The notes beneath the pieces were generated by a model. That model saw nothing but the letters and a program-made list of their open reading frames with translations, had not been told where the DNA came from and searched no databases. The position numbers and the translations under genes are program-made. 64,000 nucleotides of DNA, from the NCBI RefSeq assembly GCF_042477335.2, contig NC_091255.1:49826501-49890500 (forward strand), read 5' to 3'. How positions within the stretch are numbered: position 1 is the stretch's first letter; every line of letters begins with the position of its first letter. This document shows, in pieces, positions 1-10,494 of this stretch. Source of the DNA: Ovis canadensis (Eukaryota; Chordata; Mammalia; Artiodactyla; Bovidae).

Positions 1-1200
1 ATAACTCATTCACCACGCCACACAAAGGCAAGTTATCCTCTCAGACTAGTAGGAAAAGAGACAGGTTCTCCTCTCTAGGACTGCATGTTCTAAACATGGA
101 TTTCTCATCCCTATCAGCTGTACTGTTGGCTAGAGTAGTATTGGCATAGGATTCTGAATAGCATCAATTTGGACCAAGAGACCCACTTTTTGAAGAACAA
201 GACCAACAACAGGCACACAAACATGAGAGCTACCTGTTCTACCATACATCACATGACAGAGATGACTGGCCCCATGGACAGCTGGAGTGGTCTTGCAAAT
301 GTGGTGCAAAGAACCAACTTAGAGGTGACAACACATGGTTTTGATATCGTGTCTTCTGGATGTAGTGTATATCTTGACCCAAAGACCATTACCTGATTCC
401 TCTTAGGTAGTACCAAATATATCCACAGAGGTAGTACACATGGTTTCAGAAAGTGATGTAGGAGTGAATCCTCTCAACTGAACTCCAGGTAACATTCTTG
501 GGAATCTGTGCTTCCCATCCTGGATTGAAGGCTTTAACACTGTGAAAGTCACATCTCTTTGAAGGAATATCAGTTCAGTTCCGTTCAGTCACTCAGTCGT
601 GTTCATCATCTGATCAGTTTGCATTCCTCATGTAGGTAGACCAGTGGGAAGCTCTTTGAACTCCATCAAGCTGATTCACAAGTTTTTTTTTTAAGAAAGA
701 TTTGTAACAAATTCTGGTGGAGCACACTAGTTGTCAACAAAGCCTAAGGAGCTATTTTTTGTCCTCAGTAGCAAGTCAGTTAACATAAGGTGTTGTGTGG
801 GGACAGGGGTTCTTTTACAGTTACTAATTGCTGAGGGATGGTTATCAAGAAGAGGTAGAGAGTAGGGAGAAATAGTCAGAACATAATTTCCTTGGCGTGT
901 CTTAGGGTGTGTCCATGCCCAGCAACTGTACATAAACAAAGACAACAACTACAGCTTAGTCACTGAGGTGCAAGCATCGGTTTCCTTGGGATGTAAAGGT
1001 AAACACCTGTGAGCAGGAACAGAAGACTCTGTCCTCGAAGAGTGTGTTCATTATTAGCTAAAGCATACTACACAATTTACTTAATGAGCTAATAATTGAT
1101 TCTGAGAGCTAACATGATACTCATAATGGATAATGCATATAGTATGTAGTATGTACTTATATCTCTATATCAGGAATGCCATGAAAAATCAAACACAATG
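1..1200. other. Distal 3' flank of gene 1, no gene seen
   Basis: Non-coding flank, mirrored at 25,180-26,375 downstream of gene 4. It is also recognisable, in inverted orientation and more diverged, in the flanks of gene 2 (8,050-9,420), gene 3 and gene 6. A 75-codon open frame at 169-396 occurs in both copies but has no recognisable domain and no sign of selection, so I do not call it a gene. Confidence 0.6.
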
Positions 1201-1221
1201 TAGGAAGATTATGGCAAAGAA

Positions 1222-1227
1222 TTTATT
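1222..1227 (-). other. Polyadenylation signal of gene 1
   Basis: AATAAA on the minus strand, 464 bp after the gene 1 stop and followed by a TG-rich stretch. Paralogues have the same hexamer at a similar distance. Confidence 0.7.
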
Positions 1228-1690
1228 GAGAAACACCCAGGCAAGACTACTGCCTCTAGGAAGACGATTCCAAGGTACCATAAAAGGAAAACGCAGGTTA
1301 CAAGAGCCATGGGAATATTGATAGAGAAACGTATGATTATGTTAATTATGATAAGCTGCAGAAACCTATAGAAACATTATGAGGATTGGTTTTCCTAAGA
1401 TACTTAGAAGTACAACATGGTCAGTCCTATTTTCAGAACCAAAACCGAGACATAATTCCTTATCAAAGATGCCTGGCACATGATCCTCTTACACCAGAGA
1501 AAGACAACTGGGGGAAACCCTCTGCACTCTATCAAGCTGATTTATAAGCTTTTAAAGAGGCAAATGGGTTAACAAATTCTGGTAGAGCATACCAGTTGTC
1601 AGCAAAGTCTAAGAAATCATTTTTTGTCCCCAAGTAGCAAGTCAGTTGCTATAAAGTGTTGCTAGGAGACGGGGTTCTTTGGTGAGGTGA

Positions 1691-2266
1691 TCAGCAACAG
1701 GAAGGCCAACAGCAGGTAGACACACAGCTGGGGCGGCAGCAGGTGGTCTGACAGCACACAGGGCGGCTGCAAGGCTGGCAGCAGCTGGATCCACAGCTCT
1801 GGTCTTGGCACCCAGGCAGGCAGCAGCACGTGGGGTGGTAGCAGATTCTGTGGCAGTACACAGGGGCACAGTAAACCGGCTGGCAGCAAGGCTGGCTGCA
1901 GCTGGACCCACTGAAGGTTTGTCCACAGCTGCTGGACCCACAGCAGCTGGGCTGACAGCAGGTGGTCACACAAGTAGGCTTGTGGCAAGCGGTCCTACAG
2001 CAGGTGGTTTCACTAGTTTGATAGCAAGTTGGAGGGCAAGAGGGCTGGCAGCAGATGGACTCACAGCAGGTGGGCTGACAGCAGGGTTTGCTGCAACAGG
2101 TGGGCGGGCAGCAGCTGGTCACACAGGTAGGTTTGCAGCAGGTGGTCCTGCAGCAGGTGGTTTGACAGCCCGTGGGGGGGCAGCAGGGCTGGCAGCAGCT
2201 GGACTCACAGCAGGTGGTCCTGCAGCAGGTGGGCTGACAGCGCGGGGAGCAGCACGAGTGGGTCAT
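1691..2266 (-). CDS. KRTAP9: Gene 1: keratin-associated protein 9-like, 191 aa
   Basis: Ultra-high-sulfur keratin-associated protein. In the family these proteins fill the matrix of the hair or wool shaft and cross-link keratin intermediate filaments through disulfides. The protein starts [15 protein letters not shown] and is built of CCxPT/CCRTT-type pentapeptides. Near residue 131 it enters the KRTAP9 C-terminal block ([28 protein letters not shown]). It ends in the CC-x-PSCC form, with Trp in place of the usual Gln or Arg. The frame is open further upstream, but I chose the ATG at 2,266: MTHSCC is the family start, and the TATA box lies only about 76 bp before it, inside the longer frame. 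It is intronless and divergent from gene 2, and gene 4 is its near-identical inverted copy. The member number cannot be assigned. Confidence 0.93.
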   Translation of the reverse strand: MTHSCCSPRCQPTCCRTTCCESSCCQPCCPPTGCQTTCCRTTCCKPTCVTSCCPPTCCSKPCCQPTCCESICCQPSCPPTCYQTSETTCCRTACHKPTCVTTCCQPSCCGSSSCGQTFSGSSCSQPCCQPVYCAPVYCHRICYHPTCCCLPGCQDQSCGSSCCQPCSRPVCCQTTCCRPSCVSTCCWPSCC

Positions 2267-2341
2267 TGCGTCAGTGGTGGAGGGTGGACTCCGGCTCAGA
2301 GCTGGGTTTCTCAGATTCTGAGGGTGCCTCCTGTCCTGGTC

Positions 2342-2374
2342 TTTATACCCTGGACCCCCAATGCTGGGACCAAT
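2342..2374 (-). promoter_or_regulatory. Core promoter of gene 1 (TATA and CCAAT)
   Basis: On the minus strand, TATAAA lies at 2,342-2,347, about 76 bp before the ATG. ATTGG (CCAAT box) lies at 2,370-2,374. Spacing and surrounding sequence are shared by all seven genes. Confidence 0.8.
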
Positions 2375-2574
2375 AGGCAGGACTTTCCTGGTTGTTACTT
2401 GTGTTACTGCGTAGTTTTGGATAATTGTCATGGAGGAAGTTGCTTTCTCAGTGTTTCATAAAGAGGCCTCTGCAAATCAGTGTTTGATCTTTTCCTTAAT
2501 TGGGTCTAGTATTTAAGAATCTTTCCTAGAAATGAAAAGATCAGGAATCATCACCAGCAGCATTTCTGGTCATG

Positions 2575-2582
2575 TGGCATCA
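2575..2582 (-). promoter_or_regulatory. CRE/AP-1-like site upstream of gene 1 (decayed)
   Basis: An octamer in a block conserved about 310 bp upstream of every KRTAP gene here. Read on the plus strand it is TGGCATCA. Gene 5 has the full consensus TGACGTCA at the matching place. Function is inferred only from conservation of the block. Confidence 0.3.
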
Positions 2583-2775
2583 TCTGGTCATGGGGTAGTT
2601 CCTGCTGGCTCTGTGAAGGGCACAACTGTTCTCCTTTCACAGCTTTGTTCCTTTGGCTCTACTTAGATTGAGATGTGCCTCGAAAGGGGCGGGATGCTGG
2701 TGCATTCTGTGATGAATGAAGCGTGCTTGAGTTCAAGCCTGATCTCTGACAAAGTCAGAGTTAAGACTTCCACAT

Positions 2776-2806
2776 GTATCTATATCTATATCTATATATA
2801 TATCTA
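2776..2806. repeat. Short TATC/TA simple repeat
   Basis: Repeated tatcta/ta units. A shorter version sits at the matching place near 23,585 and 48,440. Confidence 0.6.
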
Positions 2807-3239
2807 CATTTGGCAACTGGTTTGAAATGTTTCCCAGTTTTATCAGGGTCATCTGAGTGGAGGATGGTTGCCACATTGTTTCTCAAATGAAAATCAGCAC
2901 CAAAACTGGAACAGAGGCAAAGCTGAATCCTATTTTCAAACAGCATCCCTTCCTTACTGCTTCATTGCTATTTTCTAGTTAGGCTAATGACCTCTGGTGA
3001 GACATCCCAACTTGCATATACTTTCTTCTATAATTTGTGACAAGCGGGTTAGATAGGAGAATAACTAAGGTATGTTTGAATCTGTAAATTTACATATTCT
3101 GACAAATGTGGGATCTCAGCCACAATTTCTTAAAGCTTTTAGGCCTCATTTTCTCTCTTTTAGATATATATGCTAGAGTATGATTGCCATGTAATGGGAA
3201 AACATACAGTCAATAGCAGTAGAAATGATAAAATGATAG

Positions 3240-5165
3240 TGTAGAAAGGATAAAATGATAATGTAGTTCCAATGGCTGAAAGAAGGAAAACAATTAAAAT
3301 GTGTATGGAACCCCAAAATAGCCAATGCAATAGTGATAAAGAAGAACAAAGCTGGAAGCATCACTTTCCTTGATTCCAAACAGTATTTACAAAGCTATAT
3401 TAACAAAACAGTATGGATTGGAAAAAACCGGCACCTAGATCAGTGGAATAGAATAAAGAGGCCAGAAATAAGTCCACACATTCTATGGCCTACTAATTTA
3501 TTACAAAGGAGCCGAGAATATATTAACCCAATAAGGAAATTGCAATCTTTTAAATAAATTGTGGTGGAAAAACTGGGCAGCCCTATGCAAAAGAATGAAA
3601 CTGGACTCCTCAGACTCAAATGGACTCTTCCTGAGGGATATCTCCCCGCTTACGACCATGCTGATGGGCCTTGAGGACAGTAAGCCAAATGCAATGATCT
3701 AGAGAGAGACAAATACCATGTGATCTCACTTATACATGGAATCTTAAAATTTTTTCTAAAACTGACCTCATAGATAGAACAGATCAATGGTAGCCAGAAG
3801 TGGGAGGTGGGGTGGGTGAAATAGGTAACTCAAAATGGATTAAAAACTTGAACTTAAGACCTGAGCTAATAAAACTCCTGGAAGAGAAAATGGATAGTGA
3901 GCTGCTTGACATTGGTCTCAGGGTAGACTTTTTGGATTTGACACCAAAAGAAAAGGCAACAGATCTAAAAGTGGGACAAATTGAATAGTTTATGCCTGGA
4001 AAGGAAACGATCAACAAAATGAAAGGGAAACCTACTGAATTGAGAGAAAATATTTTCAAATCATATTTCATAAATGGTTGACATTCAAATGTGTCACTCA
4101 ATAACTCACATGACTCATAACTCACATGAGTCCATAGCAAAAATGAAACAATCTCATTTAAAATGGGCAGAGGTTCTAAAGAGATACTTTTCCAAAGAAG
4201 ACATGCAAATGGCCATCAGATACATGAAAAGGTGTTTAATATCACTAATCAACAAGAATGCAAGTCAAAACCACAATGAGATATCAGTTCATACTGGTTT
4301 TAGCATGGCTATCATCAAAAAGGTGACATACAAAGTTTTAATGAGAATATGGAAAAAGGGAACCCCATTCCCTGTTAGTTGAAATGTGAAATGGTACAGC
4401 CACTATGAAAAATGGTATGGGGTATGGAGATTCCTCAGAAGTTAAAAATGGGAAATGGGGAACTAGAATATAATCTAAATATTCTACTTCTTGGCATTTA
4501 TCTAAAGAAAACAAAAACACTGACTCAAAAAGATTGATGCAGCCACATGTTCATGATAGCACTGTTTACACAAGCCAAAACATGGAAACAACCAAAGTGT
4601 CTGTCAATGGATGAATGGATAAAAATAAATGGACCATCTTATATAATGGAATGTTATTCAATGATGAATAGAGGGATATCTTCCCATTTACGACACTGTG
4701 AATGGACCTTGAGGACATTAAGCTAAATGAAATAAGCTAGAGAGAGACAATTACCATTTGATCTCACTTAAACATGGAATCTTAAAAAATTTTTTTGTAA
4801 AACTGAGCTCACAGATAGAACATATCAATGGTAGCCAGAGGTAGATGGTTGGGTGGGTGAAATAGGTAAATGGGATCACAAGGTACAGGCTTCCAGTTAT
4901 AAAATAAACGCATGGGGAATGTAATGTACAGTATAATGACCATAGTTAATAATACTGAAATCTTTGAAAGTTGCTAGAAAAGTAGATTTTAAAAGCTCTC
5001 ATGCAAGAAAAAAGACTTTGTAACTATCAATTGTGACAGATGTTAACCTTAACTAGACTTCCTACAGTGATAACTTTGCAACATCTACAAATATCAAATT
5101 ATTATGTGGAACACCTATAAACAACATAAGGCCATGTCAATTACAGCTCAGTTTAAAACAAACAA
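3240..5165 (+). repeat. Old L1 (L1M-type) 3' part between genes 1 and 2
   Basis: Old mammalian L1 with the ORF2 C-terminal region followed by 3' UTR. Around 4,180-4,290 the plus-strand frame reads FSKEDMQMAIRYMKRC, typical of the L1 ORF2 tail. The block around 3,690-3,830 (a calatacatgg-type stretch followed by a gtagccagaagtggg-type stretch) recurs near 4,740-4,870, so the element contains an internal direct repeat about 1 kb apart. It forms the centre of the old gene1/gene2 palindrome. Mirrored at 21,315-23,190, and present in shorter form at 47,125-47,990. Confidence 0.75.
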
Positions 5166-5679
5166 CCAAGGATAGATACATACCAGGAGAGTTCAGAAGT
5201 CTCATAGCAGGAGAGTACATGACACTGCGGTAGAGAAATATTGAAACACGTTTATTGTTTCCACCGCTGTTGGTTGTATGCTTTCCCTATGGCATGGCAG
5301 TTACACTCTTACATGTGTACCTGAAAGAGAGGGCAGGAAAAACTCTAAGAAATTATGGCCGACACGTTTCACATCTATTGAAATCTATAAATCTATCAAT
5401 TTATCATCCTATCTACCTATTTGTCACAAATTATAAAAGCAAGTATGTGCAAGTTGTGATGTCTCACCAGAGGTGATTGATCCAGCTAAAAATAGTTATG
5501 GGATATTAATGCATTAATGTTGCCTGAAAACAGGGTACAGCTTTTGCCTCCTTTCCAGCGTTGGTGCTGAATTGTTAGTGAAGAACAACCTGTCAACACC
5601 TTCTACCTAAATGTACCTAATAAAGCTGGGAAGGAAACGTTTTAGGTCAGTCACTACTGATTGGAAAGACATGTATATA

Positions 5680-6203
5680 CATGTTTCAATGCCATTCTCC
5701 CAAATCATCCCACCCTCTCCCTCTCCCACAGAGTCCAAAAGACTGTTCTATACATCTGTGTCTCTTTTGCTATCTTGCATACAGGGTTATCGTTACCATC
5801 TCTCTAAATTCGAAATATATGTGTTAGCATACTGTATTGGTGTTTTTCTTTCTGGTTTACTTTACTCTGTATAATAGGCTCCAGTTTCATCCACCTCATT
5901 AGAACTGATTCAAATGTATTCTTTTTAATGGCTGCGTAATATTCCATTGTGTATTTGTACCACAGCTTTCTTATCCATTCATCTGCTGATGGACATCTAG
6001 GTTGCTTCCAAGTCCTGGCACTGAGACAACCCAGAGGGATGGTATGGGGAGGGAGGTAGGAGGGGCGTTCAGGATGGGGAACACATGTATACCTGTGGCA
6101 GATTCATGTTGATGTATGGCAAAACCAATAAAATATTGTAAAGCAATTAACCTCCAATTAAAATAAATAAATTTATATTTTAAAAAATTTAAAAAAAGAA
6201 AGT
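5680..6203 (+). repeat. L1-BT 3' end with 5' inversion, flanked by a target-site duplication
   Basis: The left part (to about 6,025) is L1-BT 3' UTR on the minus strand. The right part is the terminal 3' end on the plus strand with an A-rich tail. The direct repeat catgtatata at 5,670-5,679 and 6,204-6,213 marks one insertion. This is the usual twin-priming structure. Units B (about 20,290-20,812) and C (about 46,088-46,612) carry it at the same place, so it predates the duplications. Confidence 0.75.
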
Positions 6204-6395
6204 CATGTATATAGATACACGTGATTATCTTGAATCTCAGACTTTGTCTGAGATCAGACTTGGACTTTAGCAGGCTTCATTCATCACAGAATGCATCAGC
6301 ATCCAGCAAGTCTCAACCTAAGCACAGTCAAGGAACAAAGAAAAGGTGACTGTTCTGACCCTGGCCAAGGCAGGAAGAACTATCCCATGACCTGA

Positions 6396-6403
6396 TGATG
6401 TCA
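6396..6403 (+). promoter_or_regulatory. CRE/AP-1-like site upstream of gene 2
   Basis: TGATGTCA in the upstream block conserved in all seven genes, about 300 bp before the ATG. It differs from the CRE consensus TGACGTCA by one transition at the CpG. Confidence 0.3.
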
Positions 6404-6595
6404 CATGACCAGAGATGCTGCTGCGATGATTCCTTATTCTTCTTCACTTCTGGAAATGGTTCTTAAGTGCTACTCCTAATTAAAAAGAAGATCAAACACT
6501 AATTTAAATAGGCCTCAAAACACGAAAGAGATCATTTCCTCGTGGATAATTTCCCACTGACTACAAAAATGACATACACAAGGAAAGTCTTGCTT

Positions 6596-6628
6596 ATTGG
6601 TCCCAACACTGGGGGTCCAGTGTATAAA
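6596..6628 (+). promoter_or_regulatory. Core promoter of gene 2 (CCAAT and TATA)
   Basis: ATTGG (inverted CCAAT box) at 6,596-6,600 and TATAAA at 6,623-6,628, about 80 bp before the ATG at 6,707. Confidence 0.8.
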
Positions 6629-6706
6629 AGGCCTCAGAACAGAAGTAGTCATCAGAATCTGAGAAACTCACTTCTGAACAGGAGTCCACACTCCACCACT
6701 GACAAC

Positions 6707-7585
6707 ATGACTCACTCCTGCTGCTCCCCGTGCTGCCAGCCCACCTGCTGTGAGTCCAGCTGCTGTCGGCCTTGCTGCCCCCCAACTTGCTATCAGAGTA
6801 GTGAACACACCTGCTGTAGGACCACCTGCTCCAAACCTACCTGTGTGACCACCTGCAGTCAGCCCGCCTGTGGTGGGTCCAGCTGCTGCCAGCCTTGCTG
6901 TCGCCCTATCAGCTGTCAGACCACGTGCTGCAGGACCACCTGCCTCAAGCCTACTTGTGTGACCACCTGCTGCCAGCCCACCTGCTGTGAGTCCAGCTGC
7001 TGTGGGCCTTGCTGCCCCCCAACTTGCTATCAGACTAGTGAACACACCTGCTGTAGGACCACCTGCTCCAAACCTACCTGTGTGACCACCTGCTGTCAGC
7101 CCGCCTGCGGTGGGTCCAGCTGCTGCCAGCCTTGCTGTCGCCCTATCAGCTGTCAGACCACGTGCTGCAGGACCACCTGCCTCAAGCCTATTTGTCCGAC
7201 CACCTGCTGCCAGCCCACCTGCTGTGAGTCCAGCTGCTGTCAGCCCTCCTGCCCCCAAACTTGCTGTCAAATCACTGAAACCACCTGCTGCAAACCTACT
7301 TGTGTGACCAGCTGCTGTCAGCCCACCTGCTGTGGATCCAGCAGCTGTGGACAACCCTGCGGTGGTTCTAACTGCTGTCAGCCAGCTTCCTGTGCACCCG
7401 TGTACTGCCATAGAACCTGCTACCACCCCACATGCTGCTGCCTGCCTGGCTGCCAAGCCCAGAGCTGTGGATCCAGCTGCTGCCAGCCTTGCAGCCGCCC
7501 TGTCTGCTGTCAGACCACCTGCTGTCGGACCACCTGCTGCCGCCCGAGCTGTGTGTCCAGCTGCTGCCAGCCTTCCTGCTGCTGA
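6707..7585 (+). CDS. KRTAP9: Gene 2: keratin-associated protein 9-like, long form, 292 aa
   Basis: Ultra-high-sulfur hair-shaft matrix protein of the KRTAP9 family, intronless. It begins [15 protein letters not shown]. Residues 9-87 and 88-166 are two near-identical 79-residue (237-bp) tandem repeats, each containing CYQxSEHTCC and [16 protein letters not shown] partial third unit follows from residue 167. The KRTAP9 C-terminal block starts near 228 ([20 protein letters not shown]) and the protein ends CCQPSCC. That tail is the same as in human KRTAP9 proteins as I recall them, but this protein is much longer. The start at 6,707 follows the family motif and the TATA position; 55 upstream codons are open but lie across the promoter. 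Divergent from gene 1. Paralogues: gene 3 and gene 6. Confidence 0.93.
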   Translation: MTHSCCSPCCQPTCCESSCCRPCCPPTCYQSSEHTCCRTTCSKPTCVTTCSQPACGGSSCCQPCCRPISCQTTCCRTTCLKPTCVTTCCQPTCCESSCCGPCCPPTCYQTSEHTCCRTTCSKPTCVTTCCQPACGGSSCCQPCCRPISCQTTCCRTTCLKPICPTTCCQPTCCESSCCQPSCPQTCCQITETTCCKPTCVTSCCQPTCCGSSSCGQPCGGSNCCQPASCAPVYCHRTCYHPTCCCLPGCQAQSCGSSCCQPCSRPVCCQTTCCRTTCCRPSCVSSCCQPSCC

Positions 7586-8037
7586 TCACCTTGCCAAGCA
7601 TCCACTGTCCCTATACAGCACCTTCTATTAATTGACTTGCTACCTGGGGACAAAACAAAATCACTGCCTAAACTTTGCTGACAACTGACATGCTCGACCA
7701 GAATTTCAGTTACTCATCTCCTTGCTTAAGAGCTTGTGAAGTAGCTTGACGGAGTGCAGGGGGCTTCCTCCAATTGTCTTCCTCTGGTGTAGGAGGACCA
7801 TGTGCCACCTTCCTGCATCTGTGATAAGGAAGTATGTCTTGGTTTTGACTCTGAAAATAGGATTGACCATCTAGTTGTTCTGAGTAACTTAAGAAAACCA
7901 GATCTCAGAATGTTTCTATAGGTTTCTATAGCCGATCATAAACTTTATAATCATATTTTCTCTTTTGCTACCCTCATAGTTCTTGTATCATGCTTTCTCC
8001 TTTTACAATCACTTTGGGTTTTACCTGTATGTTTCTC

Positions 8038-8043
8038 AATAAA
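8038..8043 (+). other. Polyadenylation signal of gene 2
   Basis: AATAAA 453 bp after the stop, followed by a TG-rich stretch (ctgtgtgtgtttg). Genes 3 and 6 have it at the same distance. Confidence 0.75.
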
Positions 8044-8717
8044 TGGTGTACCACAATTCTTCTGTGTGTGTTTGATTTATTGCACCACATTCCTCATATA
8101 GAGATTTATATATTATATGTCTTATCCAATATGAGCATCCTATTAGCCCCCTTCCTAATTATTATCTCATTATTAAAAACCCATTTCATTGTGTAGCGTG
8201 ATTTACCTAATAATAAACAGACTCATCCAGGATGAAGTCTTCTGTTTCTGCTCAAGGGCACTTGCATTTACATCCCAAGGAAGGATGAATAGATGTCTGA
8301 ACCTCGTGACTATGTCCTTGGCGAGCTAGAGTTGCTGTTGTTGTTCATGTGGTTTTCTATTGCTGGGCCTGGACACACCATGAGATACTCCAAGGAAATT
8401 ATGTTCAGACTATTTCTCCCTGCCCTCTATCTTTTCACGGTAATGACCCCTCAGCAAATAGTAACTCTTCTCTCTGCCCACTGGTCTATCTAGATGAGGA
8501 GTCCAAAATAACCAGATGACAGTTTAAACAGAATTTATTGCCTAAAATATGTGACTTTCATAGTATAAAACCTTCTCTCCAGGAGAGTGTAGATCCATGG
8601 GGAGGGGAAGAACAGATTCCCATATATGTTACCCTGAGTTAAAGTGAGAGGGTTCACTGCTACTTCACTTTCTCAAACCACGTATACTACCTTTGTGGAT
8701 ATACATGGTACTACTGT
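8044..8717. other. Distal 3' flank of gene 2, no gene
   Basis: Non-coding. Near-identical in units B and C, and recognisably homologous, in inverted orientation, to the flank of gene 1 at about 420-1,200. Confidence 0.6.
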
Positions 8718-9118
8718 GACGAAGGCTGAGCGCTGAAGAATTGATGGTTTGGAACTGTGGTGTTGGAGAAGACTCTTGAGAGTCCCTTGGACTGCAAGCA
8801 GATCCAACCAGTCCATTCTGAAGGAGATCAGCCCTGGGTGTTCTTTGGAAGGAATGATGCTAAAGCTGAAACTCCAGTACTTTGGCCACCTCATGCAAAC
8901 AGTTGACTCATTGGAAAAGACTCTGATGCTGGGAGGGATTGAGGGCAGGAGGAGAAGGGGACAACCGAGGATGAGATGTCTGGATGGCATCACGGACTCC
9001 ATGAACGTGAGTCTGAGTGAACTCCGGGAGTTGGTGATGGACATGGAGGCCTGGCGTGCTGCGATTCATGGGGTCGCAAACAGTCAGACACGACTGAGTG
9101 ACTGAACTGAGCTGAACA
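8718..9118 (+). repeat. BovB LINE, 3'-terminal fragment
   Basis: About 400 bp of BovB 3' end, finishing in the characteristic gactgaactgagctgaac tail. The copy at 17,381-17,780 is its inverted partner. Unit C has the same insertion point but a longer element (41,626-43,423). The 5' truncation here therefore arose by later deletion in the ancestor of A and B. Confidence 0.85.
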
Positions 9119-9841
9119 AGACGATTCTGATTTTCCATGGGCCGGCCATCTCTGTCATGTGATGTATGGCAGAACAAGTAGATCCCATGTTCATTTGCCT
9201 CTTGTTGACCTTGTTCATCAAAAAGTGGGTCAGTGGGTCCAAAGTTGGACTATTCAGAATCCTATGACAATGTTACTATAAGCTGGTGGGCAGTACTGCT
9301 GATAAGGACAACAAATCCATGTTTACAACATGGAATCTTGGTAAAGAAGAATTGCTGTCTTTTCCATGCCCATGTAACCTAGAGGAAAACTAGCCTGCCT
9401 TCAAGTTCGATGGCTAGGCTTCCTGAGGGATGTTATTCTCTGCTTCTGACTAACAGCATGTACAGCAGGGCCAGCCATGGTCAGAGCCAGCTTGTGCTGT
9501 TGGTCCACACACATCTTCCACGCCTGCAACCATGGATACTCCGTTTATGCTCTCTTGTATAAGTATCGATGCACCTAAAGACAGAGATGGGATAAGAGAT
9601 CCCAAACTTGTAGCTGTCCCGTGTCTCCTTCGTGGTAAACACTCTGGAGGTCACTGATGTGGGACACAAGGGGGAACGCTTTCTGCCCTCACACCTGCCT
9701 CCATCTAAGAATTCTCCAGATCCCTGTACTTTCCACTCTTGCTCCTCCCTTGGCTCAATCCAAACAGTCAGTCCTTTCACCACATGCAAATAAGCAAAGA
9801 ACATCATTTCCTCAGGGCACATTTTCTCCAAAAAAAAAAAA

Positions 9842-9897
<56 letters not shown>

Positions 9898-10121
9898 CTG
9901 TGTGTGCATATCATAGACATGTGTACTGACTTCATTGCTCACTGTGAGTATTTTCTCTTTCCAGTACCCTTGCACAGCAGAAGTGTTATCTGTCATAAGC
10001 AAAATTCTCTATTTGGCTTAAAAGCTTCTACTGAAGTTAACAGTTGATGAAATTTAAGATATTGAATGCTCATATATTATGATCAATTTGATTTTGTAGG
10101 AATCAAATGGAATTGGGTTGG
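9119..10121. other. Conserved non-coding flank, present in four copies
   Basis: Also found at about 16,425-17,380, 40,650-41,625 and, more diverged, 26,400-27,020. Open frames appear in several copies but differ between them, and none shows a known domain. I see no gene here. Confidence 0.55.
9842..9906. repeat. (TA)n(TG)n microsatellite
   Basis: A run of about 20 TA units followed by TG units. The paired position in unit B (about 16,640-16,670) has only a few TA units and a T run, so this tract grew or shrank after duplication. Confidence 0.85.
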
Positions 10122-10198
10122 TAATTATTTTAAATATTTTTAATTAGAGGATAATTACAATATAGTGATGGTTTCCACCATACCTCAACATGAATCAA

Positions 10199-10199
<1 letters not shown>
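10122..10199 (-). repeat. L1 3'-end fragment beside the LTR
   Basis: The reverse complement gives the ruminant L1 terminal sequence (gattcatgttgaggtatgg and then taattatcctctaatta). In unit B the LTR splits this L1 3' end. Confidence 0.6.

Positions 10200-10239
<40 letters not shown>
10200..10239. repeat. (TA)n tract
   Basis: About 20 TA units immediately before the LTR, much longer than the matching tract in B (16,337-16,350) and C (40,571-40,578). Confidence 0.85.
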
Positions 10240-10243
<4 letters not shown>

Positions 10244-10494
10244 GGAGGAAACAGACAGAACAGGCTCCATCTTGAAAGCAGGACTCCATCTTGGGCCGGA
10301 CTGTGGACTTTGAGCTATATGGCCAGTATCTATAGAAGCGACATACGAACCGGAAAACCAGACCCCCTGGATGGAAGAGACCTAGGGCTCGTACTTTGAC
10401 TCTCCATCACATAAAAGAATACCCTAGTTATCTGTGTAACCCAATAGAATCATAAATTCTATTATGCTTATTGGGGTATGACCACAGGTCTATT
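10240..10494 (+). mobile_element. Endogenous retrovirus LTR, partial (unit A copy)
   Basis: Fossil ruminant LTR beginning TGAAGGAGGAAAC. It is homologous to the longer copy at 15,805-16,336 and the partial copy at 40,366-40,570. It stops exactly where unit A stops and the BovB LINE begins. Shared by all three units, so it is older than the duplications. The family name is not certain. Confidence 0.65.

Larger units (their letters stand above)
1..10494 (+). repeat. Segmental duplication unit A (inverted arm of a giant palindrome)
   Basis: This arm matches the reverse complement of 16,082-26,375 almost base for base, apart from small indels. Anchors: position 1 pairs with 26,375; the gene 1 stop (1,691) pairs with the gene 4 stop (24,687); the gene 2 stop (7,585) pairs with the gene 3 stop (18,910). 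At 10,494 the match stops abruptly inside an LTR, and a BovB LINE begins at the next base. The arm may extend left of the window. It carries gene 1 (-) and gene 2 (+), which point away from each other. Confidence 0.9.

Noticed and set aside
169-396. 75-codon frame, repeated at 25,980-26,207
   Set aside because: Its conservation is explained by the recent segmental duplication. No domain, and the frame is broken in the more diverged paralogous flanks.
2267-2431. N-terminal extension of about 55 codons open upstream of genes 1, 2, 3 and 6 (36 codons in genes 5 and 7)
   Set aside because: It runs across the TATA box and 5' [11 protein letters not shown] is the family start, and transcription should begin after the TATA.
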